Of a stretch of 16,736 nucleotides of DNA, positions 8,806 to 16,736 are shown piece by piece (position 1 is the stretch's first letter; the number at the start of each line of letters is the position of its first letter). Position numbers and translations under genes: made by a program. The notes beneath the pieces are model-generated. The model worked only from the letters and a program-made list of their open reading frames with translations. It was not told the DNA's origin and did no database searches. This DNA comes from Russula earlei (taxonomy: Eukaryota; Basidiomycota; Agaricomycetes; Russulales; Russulaceae), in NCBI GenBank assembly GCA_025769875.1, contig JAGFNK010000999.1:1-16736 (forward strand), read 5' to 3'.

Positions 8806-10858
8806 TCATGACTTGGCAAGTTGTGCTTTGAACCGTGACACGGGCTTGCCTGGCTCGAGTACCCGTGCTTGTTGTTGCAGCTGTGTGCCAGACGACTCGT
8901 GCACCGAGGTCAGCACGGCAGGCGGGCGCATCGGGCGCGCGGACGGTCCAGGGATTGGAGGACAGAAGGAGGGGGAGTCGACGATCGTCATGGGCACATC
9001 TCCTGTCAATGGAGGAGGGAAGGACGGCGAGCCGACAATCATGGATGGGAGCTGAGATATGGCGGGTAGATGGGCGACCGTGCCCGGGGGATCTGAAGGC
9101 GATGGGATGGTAGCTTGTGGTCGGATGGACGAGGGAGAGAGAGCGGTCTTGCGCTCCACCACTGTGTTTCTGGTTGGCAGCGGCCGGGCGACGCCCCCCG
9201 GCTTGAATCGTGAGTTTTTCTGCGCGAGGAGGGCCGTCTTCGATGGTACGGAGGCTACGACGGATTCCGTGGCGATGGCGGGCGCAGCGAGCTGCTTGGA
9301 CGGCGCGCCATAAGCGGACTCAAGGGCGGCGATCAGGGCATCCGAGTTCTCCGCAGCCCCCGCATTCGTCACATCTCCGCGATACAACGCGTTTATAAAA
9401 TCGCGCGTTCGCGCGGCCTCATCTTCGCCGTCACTGTCACTGTTGCCGAGCAGTTGGTCGGCCTCTAGACGGCCCATGCATACGGCACTGCGCAGTCCAT
9501 CGATCGGGTGGGGAAGAACAGAGGGCTCCAGAGGTGCGGGTGAGGTCAAAGAAGGTTGCCGGGTGTCATACGTTTGTGCTCGCCGCTCGGTCCTGAACCT
9601 TGACTGTGAAGGCTTGGGCCGAGGCCCCGCCAGCGTGGCGTCGAGCGGGACATCCTGCTCAGGTACATCCATGAGCGTTCCTCGCTAAGGCAAAAGGGGG
9701 AAGACAGCAACGGGTACTTGCCTCCTGATCCCATTCATTTTCGTCGCCTAGATCATGAGTGCGCGAAGCCATGGCGCAAGTAGCATCAGTACCGATGGCG
9801 TTACGCTTCTCGAAGTAGGCGAGAGCGATCTCACGCTGATGTTGCATGAGGTCGAAGTCAAACCCATCCTCTGATCTGTGGCTGTCCACTGCCTCATCCT
9901 CGTCTTGGCTGCCGTCACTCGGGCTGTGTTCTGGGTCCGTCTCGTCGTCGGAATCACCGACGGGAATAGGAGGTGAGGGGGGTGAGGGAGCACCAGAGCG
10001 TGCGGGGAAGCGCTCAACAACATGAGGCCGCATTGCCCGGGCTGGCGCCCGGGCCCAAGCATCGTCCCTCTCAGATGTCTGTTTCTCTTGCCTTGGGAGT
10101 TCCGCCCACGAGACGCTCTTTCTAGGCTTGCGCGATCTGCGCGCCTCCTCCAATTCCAGATCTTCCTTTTCTTGGCGCGCCTTGTCCCTCTCCTCCTTTT
10201 CTCTGGCATCTGCCATGTTTTTTAAAAGCGCCTTTCCCATCTTCTTTTGCATTTCCTTTGCCGCCTTGACCCGTTCGAGCTCTGCTTTGGCATTCGCCTT
10301 GCGCTGCTCAAGTTCCTCCCGCCGCTGCTCCCGGTCGCGCGCCCGGTTCCGTTCCTCCTCGACCCTTTCTTCCTCCTCCAGCCTGTCAAGAATGCGGTCC
10401 ATCTGTGCCCGGCTCCGCAGCCTCTCAGCAGGTGATAGTCGATAGATGGGCACGAAACCCCCGTCCTCCGCATCATCGATCGGACCTGCTCCAGAGCTCG
10501 CGCCAGGCGAAGGGTCGGGAACTCGTTCCATCGGCTCATTGATCTCGATTATCGGAAGCCCTTCCTCGTTCAGGAGCTACAATACCGCGATTGGAATCGA
10601 TGCCCTGCTACATTGGTATTAAAACATACCTCACCCCGCTCATTGCGCTGCGCGTCATCTTGAGATGGATCCACATCCTTGAGCAGCTCCTTCAGTTTTT
10701 CGGATAAAACTGGGACCCTCATCCTCTTTCGATGACGATTCTGAGCTGAAATTTTGCCCGGGTGTGAGCGAATTAACAAGCGCATGCAGAGCTGTTTGCA
10801 CGTCAGGGGGGGGTCAGAGTGTGTGGACGTAGAGTACACCTGCCTTCTGCGCGGCCAT
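8806..10858 (-). CDS. URI/BUD27-like DUF3835 protein lacking a visible prefoldin domain
   Basis: URI/Bud27 proteins bind the RPB5 subunit and help assemble RNA polymerases and regulate translation. Exons: 10858-10840, 10745-10630, 10576-9722 and 9684-8806 (about 622 residues); exon four may instead start at 9654 (about 612). The start is ATG 10858, with an in-frame stop just upstream. Landmarks in order: LSEKLKELLKDVDP, LLNEEGLPIIEINEP, IYRLSPAERLRSRAQMDRIL, a long Glu/Arg/Lys coiled coil (EEEERVEEERNRARDREQ onward), RKSVSWAELP, an acidic Asp/Glu/Ser stretch, FDFDLMQHQREIALAYFEKR, DVPLDATLAGP, and the C-terminal KPVSRFKAQLAK typical of DUF3835. The third intron uses a GC donor (GAG|GCAAGT at 9721). 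URI normally starts with a prefoldin domain of roughly 100 residues; nothing of the kind fits before PNO1 begins at 11079. A second start, ATG 10898 with a GC donor at 10843, also joins exon two in frame. Confidence 0.75.
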
Positions 10859-11078
10859 CCCTTAGATTCTTTGTAGAGCCAGGAGGGTTAGCAGCCATAG
10901 ATGTCCGTTAGAAAGGCAGCCGAACGCGCACGCTGATAGGTGGAATCAAGCACCAACGGGGCTTATTTCCCAGCACTGAAGCATCACCGCATGTGAGGGG
11001 CATCGGACGTTGCCGAGCGCTCATCACCGAGACCTCGAGGCTTTGATTTTTTCTCTCAAATCTGTCTTCAATACTTCC
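10859..11078. promoter_or_regulatory. Shared divergent promoter of the URI-like gene and PNO1
   Basis: The 220 bases between the two start codons must contain both promoters. A pyrimidine-rich stretch (about 11045-11070, TTTTTTCTCTC) lies just before the PNO1 ATG, a common core-promoter feature of fungal housekeeping genes. No TATA box stands out. An upstream ATG at 10898 on the minus strand may be a uORF or the true start of the URI-like gene. Both products act in gene expression, which fits co-regulation but does not prove it. Confidence 0.5.
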
Positions 11079-12117
11079 ATGGTCGTTGTTCCATCAGTCC
11101 CTAGCACTTCCAAGGCGCACCGTAAGACCAGGCGCACTTTATCAAAAAAGAAAACGCCTCGCGTCGTGGGTGACGCTGTCGATCAGGACCATGACATGAA
11201 CATCCCTCTTCCCGGATCGGACAGGCCTACAGAACGTTCCCCAGACGAAGCGATCTTGATTGATGTGGAAGGTTCAGATATCGCACCCCCTGCAGAGGCG
11301 CCATCCTTTGGACCGGCGCCTGCGTCTACAGTCCAGACATTAAGATCAGAGATGAGACGAGTAGCCATCCCACCCCATCGCATGACACCTTTGAAGAAAG
11401 ATTGGTTGAACATTTTCGGGCCACTGACGGAAATGCTCGGTCTTCAAGTTAGGATGAATGTACAGAGGAAATGTGTGGAGATGCGAGTGCGTCCCTACCG
11501 GGCCTTTATGAACATCTCCACCCGCGCTCATTCGTTCACGAGCGTAGACCTCGAAACACACAAAAGAACTTGGCGCCCTCCAAAAGGGTGCCGATTTCGT
11601 CAAGGCCTATGCCCTTGGTTTCGATGTTAATGTAGGTGTCGTTCCACAATGCATCGCCTTTCGATTTTACAGCCACGCAGGACGCCATCGCTCTTCTCCG
11701 ATTAGACGATCTTTACCTCGACTCGTTTGAAATCAAGGACGTGAAGACTCTGCATGGAGACCATCTCTCAAGGGCAATTGGTACGTACCTGCCATTGATG
11801 TCGGCGAGTTACCTGTGACCAATGCGCTTGCTTTCTTTCAAGGTCGCATCGCCGGTCAGGACGGTAGACCAAGTTTACCATAGAAAATGCCAGCCGTACC
11901 CGTATCATTCTCGCTGATACGTATGGAGATGTATTCTTTGTCCACCGCCTGCACGCGTCAACTGATCTCATGCAGGAAAATCCACATCCTCGGTTCTTTC
12001 CAAAATATCAAGGTTGCTCGCGATGCAATAGTCTCATTGATCTTAGGCTCTCCTCCAGGAAAAGTATACGCTGGCCTACGCACTGTCGCTAGTCGTATGA
12101 AACAAAGGGCGTTATAG
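11079..12117 (+). CDS. PNO1: PNO1/DIM2, KH-domain 40S ribosome assembly factor, one frame break
   Basis: PNO1 binds pre-18S rRNA and works with the endonuclease NOB1 in final 20S pre-rRNA cleavage, in the nucleolus and cytoplasm. Exons: 11079-11486, 11548-11631, 11681-11780, 11843-11920 and 11976-12117, with introns of 49-62 bp. The start is the first ATG in frame (11079). A basic N-terminal region ([14 protein letters not shown]) and an acidic linker precede the conserved core: [121 protein letters not shown] and [20 protein letters not shown]. The KH-like fold spans the middle to the end. In exon four one base is missing around 11864-11871: before it the frame reads RIAGQDG, after it KFTIENAS; as written the frame hits TAG at 11881. 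With one base added the product is 270 residues, the usual size. The gene is essential in yeast, so a sequence error is likely. Confidence 0.93.
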
Positions 12118-12411
12118 CCTTCGTTGTCAATGTATTTCCTAGGCATCACCAGAATGCATGCGCTTTGATCGTCCTTCCGTTCTGCATGATGCTGCCCTCG
12201 TTGCCATACTAATAACATATTTCGTTACAATCTAGACAACCGGACAAGCTTGTGGAGCGTCACTTGTGCTCCCTTTGAAATCCGTCTTCTCGCTCACTCT
12301 TAGCCCTCCTTACTGTATACCTCTTGGTTTCCCTTTGTTTCTGTCTTGAGCAAGCTGAGCGTCACAGCACAGGGATCAGGGTGCGGGGAACTTTAGAGAA
12401 CAGCGTTATTC

Positions 12412-14782
12412 TCACTTTTCGATGGCACCATAGTCGACTGGCGGACTCTCCCCACTGCCAACCAGGATCTTTATTCCTCTGCTCGGCACGTCTCCTGCAA
12501 TAACGTGCAACCAACCGGGGCCAGGTGGATATACGTTCCCATTCGGTGGGCCCGTGACGGTGACCGTGTGTTCGTCTTCTCCGGGTGCCGCCACAAGATA
12601 TACGAGGCGTGAGTTGGTATGTGTCGCATGTGTCACGTACGCAAAGTCCATTACCGCAACTGCTTCTCTCGCGTCAATTACAGGACCCATACCCGGGGAG
12701 CGAAACTTGCCTTTCAACTTTTCATTCCGGAGGTCATCTGGAATTTTGACCAGCACCTTCACCGTCTCCCCAAAGTTTATAGCGCGAGGCGCTTCATCGA
12801 TCACAGGCCGGGACCGGGTCACATAAGGCGGGGCGCAACCACTCCACGCGATACTCGGTCCCGTACGCCACCTCGCTCCGGTCGAGGTTCGGGTTACTCC
12901 CTGCGATCATGATCACGCCGTTCGGTGTCAGCGTCGCCGTCGAGTGGTACATGCGTGGGATAGCGCTTTCCGGCAAGCCTAGAGTGAAGCGCTTCCCGAC
13001 GGGTGCAGCTGGATTGTAGAGCACCGGTGTGCCCACCGGGTTGTCGGCGTTCGACATGCCAACTTGGTCGCGCACGTTCTTGTAACCCGAGATGCCACTT
13101 GCCGCGCCGTTGACGATCACCACGGCGCCTGTCGGGAGCAGCACCGCATCTGGCATCATGCGCGGATACGGCATCTGTTCGACTTGCCAGCCTCTCTCGA
13201 TGCCCTCGGGGGTGAGTAGCAGTCGGGCGCACTGATCGGACGCCGGATCCTTCGCGGACATTTCGTACGCGGGCTTCGTGTCGTCCAGCGTTTGATCCGC
13301 CACAGATCAGCACTTCTGGCGCGTGATCGTTTTCTGGTACCAGGGGGAGGCAATATGCCCGTGCCGGTCATGGGGTATGTGACGCGCACGCCATTGGGGA
13401 GTCGAGGGAGTCGTGTCTCGGTATTACTTTTCCAGTCGTAATCATCGCGTCGCGGTTCGCCGCGATGATGAAACGCGCCCGTCAGGAAGCAAGAACGCAA
13501 TCGGAAACAGATTCGAGTTGAGCGTGTCGACCGAGGAACTGGAGATGTATGGGCGTGCCGTTTGCGCCGTGGATGTTCTTTGGCGGGAAATACTCGATCG
13601 TGGGGTTGTTGGTTGTCGCGTTATTGATCCAACCGCCGCGCTTGGAGCCTCCGATGATCATCACGCTCCCATCCTGGAGCCGCACAACAGAGGGGTACCA
13701 ACGGGGGGTTGAAAGGCGAATACGATCAGGGTATTCGTAAATGTCGCACCCGGCCGCGTCAACCGTTTCACATGACTCAAACAGCCGCACGCTCTGCATG
13801 CCGTCGGTCTGGTTCAAGTCGGCCGAGGCGGTGTGATCTTCATGGATGGGATTTCCGCCTACGTTTGACGAGGGTGCCGTTGCCGAGGAACGCCGCCGCC
13901 CGCACAGAACGAGTTGCTCTTCACGTGCAGCGGGGTGAGGGCATGCGTGTCGAGGTTGTACAGCGTGGCCCAAGCAGGGTGGAGGTTGTCGATCGTCAGC
14001 GGATTGTGCTCCACCCTTGTCGACGATGATGGCGTGGGTCGAGGAGATGATGGCGAGCTGCATCGCGGAGACTCCAGTGGTGCCCTTCTGCTCGAGTTGC
14101 CAGCCTTGGAGAGGCGGGGGTGAAGCCTGGGCTGCCCTCACGGGAGCCGCCTCGACGAGCGGGTGAGAAGGAGGAGGATGATGATGATGGGATTGGTGCA
14201 GCTGCTGCTTTGGCGGAGGTACGCCATGATAGATGACAAGTGCGTCCACGTCGATGGTCGTGTGCACCCCGTGCTTCCCCCGCTTCCCCGCGTTCACCAC
14301 CTTCAGCGTGTGCTTACGGTATTCGAGCCCGAACACCCAAAAGCGGCGGAGCTGGAAGCGCCTGTCCTTCGGAATACGAGTCGACGCGGTCCACGAGGCG
14401 TCCGTCGATGTACACATCTGCCGCGCCGTATTCGGGGCCGGTGCCCCCCGAACCACTCCACGCCCGTCCCGGTGAACGAGGCGTAGAAGGACGCGCCGGG
14501 GCTGCCTTGTCCGGCGTGACGAGTGGCGACGAAGCTCGACGAGTAGGCGTCCGCCCAGGTACCCTTGTAGTGCACGAGGCGAGAGGCAGAGTCGTAGCTC
14601 TTGGCGCCGTCGGGGACATAGTACGGCGTGAACGGGGCAGGATCTGCTGTACCGGGGGGCGTGTAGCCGTTCCATGCGGGGTCCGACTTGGCCGGGTGCG
14701 CCGTGTGCTCGTTCGAAAGGCCTTGGGCTGAGAGGGCGATGAGCGCGGGCACGGCCAGCAGAGCGTGCCAGTGGGTAAACAT
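12412..14782 (-). CDS. Secreted copper radical oxidase (glyoxal oxidase family) with N-terminal accessory domain; 11 frame breaks
   Basis: Copper radical oxidases oxidise aldehydes or alcohols and release hydrogen peroxide; glyoxal oxidase does this for lignin peroxidases. ATG 14782 begins a signal peptide (FTHWHALLAVPALIALS). A segment with WNGY, LVHYKGTWADAY, FTGTGVEWFGG and ADVYIDGRLVDRVDSY looks like a galactose-binding-type beta-sandwich, followed by a His/Pro-rich linker. The catalytic part starts at GWQLEQKGTTGVSAMQLA and shows the expected active-site set: Cys in NSFCAGG (codon 13906-13904), Tyr in TPRWYPS (13697-13695), Tyr-His in PRMYHS (12949-12944) and His in YVTHATH (12630-12628). 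The end is MVG-type, KILVGSGESPP. No introns are needed. Reading through requires removing one base at nine places and adding one at two; the corrected length is then 788 codons exactly, with no internal stop. It may be a draft-quality sequence or a young pseudogene. Divergent from ADE4. Confidence 0.88.
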
Positions 14783-14906
14783 GGCTGGCGCTCTGTGCAA
14801 GAGGTGTATGGAATGCGAACAGAGGAAAGGCCTCCTCTCCTCCCTTATGTACTTTGAACTGGCAGGTCCGCACGCGACGCGACGTGATCATGTGATCACA
14901 TTCCAT

Positions 14907-14927
14907 GTGCACGTGCACGCCACGTGG
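14907..14927. promoter_or_regulatory. Paired palindromic CACGTG (E-box-like) sites
   Basis: GTGCACGTGCAC (14907-14918) is a perfect 12-base palindrome, followed one base later by CCACGTGG (14920-14927), a perfect 8-base palindrome. Both centre on CACGTG, the core bound by fungal bHLH factors. Two TGATCA hexamers (14885-14890 and 14893-14898) lie just to the left. The block lies roughly 130 bases upstream of the oxidase ATG and 190 upstream of the ADE4 start, so either or both genes could use it. Confidence 0.5.
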
Positions 14928-15006
14928 TGAGTTTTTTTGATTTGATTGATCTTGTCTAAACCTAGTTGCGCCCCTCCGAGGAATCGAAAATAACGGCTCG
15001 TCGTTG

Positions 15007-15014
15007 TATAAAAA
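15007..15014 (+). promoter_or_regulatory. TATA box of ADE4
   Basis: TATAAAAA lies about 100 bases upstream of the proposed start-codon A at 15112, a normal distance for a fungal TATA element with a 5' UTR of some 60-70 bases. It is on the ADE4 side of the 329-base divergent region shared with the oxidase. Confidence 0.6.
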
Positions 15015-15111
15015 CCTTGAAGGGCGCCCAGACAAGCGCAAGCTTCTTCCCTTCTACTGTTCCATCACACCCGTCCGTCGAGAGCAATTCATCTTATCGT
15101 TCCGACAAATT

Positions 15112-16736
15112 AGTGAGGCCCGTGGTTCAAAAGTTGCGCTTCCGTTTGATCTTATCGGTCTCGTTCGCCTTTCTCCACAGTGTGCGGAATCCTCGGTCTG
15201 CTGCTGCACGACCCTACCGTCAATGCGGCGCCAGAGATATGCGAGGGTCTGTCGTTGCTGCAGCATCGAGGGCAAGACGCCTGCGGGATCGTCACGGGCG
15301 GGCCCAGGGGCCGACTTTATCAATGCAAAGCTAACGGAATGGTCCGCGATGTGTTCACGCAAGAAGCGATAGCGCGACTGGTTGGTGGGATGGGAATCGG
15401 CCACGGTGAATCCAAGCCACTGTTCCTGCCCTTGGTCGCACTTGATGATTTCCTTTCTACTAACTTGTTGCTGATGTGATGGCACGCTGTTCAGTCCGCT
15501 ATCCAACCGCAGGCAGTTCGCACCATGCAGAGGCTCAGCCGTTCTACGTCAATTCTCCGTATGGTATCACTTTCGCCCACGTGAGGGTTGACGCCGCATC
15601 TTATTCCGCCATGTGGGGTTGACGACATGTGGCAGAACGGAAATCTGATCAACACAACGACGCTGTTGCAGTTCATGGATGCCGTGGCGCACCGGCACAT
15701 CAACACGTCGTCTGATTCGGAGCTACTGCTGAACATCTTTGCAGATCGTTTGAACGACACGGGAAAGTTCCGCATCAATGAGGAGGACATCTTCGTGGCG
15801 GTGGGCGGTGTGATGTCTCAGGCTCGTGGGGCGTATGCTTGCGTCGCCATGCTCGCAGGCTTTGGGATCATAGCGTTCCGGGACCCCAACGGGATTCGAC
15901 CGCTCGGGGTTGGGTGTCGCAAGAAACAAGGCGGGGCCATGGACTGGCTCTGCGCAAGCGAGAGCGCGGTCGCGGATGTGGCGGGATTCTTAGATTGGGA
16001 GGATGTACGGCCAGGTACAGCCGAAAGACTGCTCGGATCAGAGCGGTTGGTGGGCAAGCTGACGTCGGGTCCTAGGAGAGGCGGTGATATTGACGCGATC
16101 CGGGGTGTCGCGGCGGCAGGTGGCTCCGGCTGCGCGTTTCGCGCCAGACATATTTGAGTATGTCTACTTTGCGCGGCCAGACTCGGTCATCGACGGGATC
16201 AGCGTGTATCGGAGTCGGATGGCGATGGGCAACGCTTTGGCGCGGGAGGTGGAACGGGTGTTGGCAGAAAAGGAAATCAAGGTGGACGTGGTGATCCCGG
16301 TGCCGGACACGTCTCGGGTGGCGGCGTTGAACCTGGCGCAGGCACTCGGACTGCCGTACCGCGAAGGGTTCGTCAAGAACCGGTACGTCGGGCGTACGTT
16401 CATCATGCCGGAACAACAATGCGGTAAGCGGTCGCACGGGCACGGCGGTACGTTCGAGGGCGCAACGGGCTTATGATTTCAGGAGAAAGAACGTGCGAAA
16501 AAGCTGAACGCGATGGCGCTCGAATTTGTGGGGAAGAACGTTCTGATCGTAGATGGTGATTGTTCACGGTTGCGGGCCACGGAGAGCTGAAGTTTTTCGA
16601 TTGGCAGACTCGATCGTGCGGGGTACGACTTCGCGGGAGATCATCCAGATGGCGAAAGACGTGGGGGCGAAAAAGGTGATCATGGCGTCGTGCGCGCCGC
16701 CGATTCGGTACCCGAACGTGTACGGTGGTGAGCTCG
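15112..16736 (+). CDS. ADE4: Glutamine phosphoribosylpyrophosphate amidotransferase, 5' part; start codon split by an intron
   Basis: This enzyme performs the first committed step of purine synthesis, turning PRPP and glutamine into 5-phosphoribosylamine. Exons: A at 15112, then 15181-15405, 15495-15580, 15636-16014, 16076-16423, 16483-16555 and 16608 to about 16724, where the next intron starts and the window ends. Splicing 15113-15180 joins A to TG, giving MCGILGLL; Cys2 is the N-terminal nucleophile of the glutaminase domain. Other landmarks: [112 protein letters not shown], and the PRPP loop [14 protein letters not shown] built across an intron. The frame breaks between MPEQQ (16420) and KLNAM (16503): one base appears missing at 16419-16420 and another in the A run 16498-16502. 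The C-terminal third lies beyond the window. Confidence 0.92.

Noticed and set aside
13482..15041. Single 519-codon minus-strand frame as one protein
   Set aside because: It matches the oxidase only in parts; between these parts it runs in the wrong frame because of one-base breaks, and its N-terminal third covers promoter sequence.
1..16736. tRNA, rRNA, CRISPR array or viral genes
   Set aside because: No cloverleaf-type arms, conserved rRNA blocks, regularly spaced repeats or viral hallmark motifs were seen on either strand.

Overview
The window is nuclear DNA from a filamentous basidiomycete, probably a wood-decaying Agaricomycete. The reasons are gene-dense chromosomal DNA cut by many introns of about 47-100 bp, eukaryotic housekeeping genes (ESCRT-II, mitochondrial ribosome, 40S biogenesis, purine synthesis), and a secreted copper radical oxidase of the glyoxal oxidase family. 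I saw no prokaryotic signals, tRNA, rRNA or CRISPR. The genus cannot be fixed from the sequence alone.

Layout from left to right. 1-517: an unassigned minus-strand open frame running off the left edge, with a weak C2-domain-like stretch. 629-1388 (-): the last three exons of the ESCRT-II subunit VPS25; its first exon is missing. About 1395-3150: a candidate non-autonomous DNA transposon with GACC-rich inverted termini and a very C-rich, repeat-bearing interior, lying directly against the VPS25 splice acceptor. 3180-4149: no recognisable gene. 4150-4968 (-): mitoribosomal mS38/COX24, divergent from 5130-8029 (+), a 12-exon IML2/TTC39 (DUF3808) gene. 8806-10858 (-): a URI/BUD27-like DUF3835 protein, divergent from 11079-12117 (+), the 40S biogenesis factor PNO1/DIM2. 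12412-14782 (-): a copper radical oxidase with an N-terminal accessory domain, divergent from 15112-16736 (+), the 5' part of ADE4 (glutamine PRPP amidotransferase), which runs off the right edge. Three divergent pairs share short intergenic promoters.

No operon-like or metabolic cluster logic joins these genes. The main structural theme is frame integrity. mS38, IML2 and the URI-like gene splice into clean frames, but VPS25 (2), PNO1 (1), ADE4 (probably 2) and the copper radical oxidase (11) contain one-base breaks that restore good family homology on both sides. Base-level assembly error is the simplest explanation for the essential genes. The oxidase could instead be a young pseudogene. 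All positions and introns were worked out by hand from splice sites and conserved motifs. I found no convincing previously undescribed system. The most useful leads are the oxidase architecture and its frame breaks, the element against VPS25, a start codon split by an intron in ADE4, GC-AG introns, microexons in IML2, and the missing prefoldin domain of the URI-like protein.
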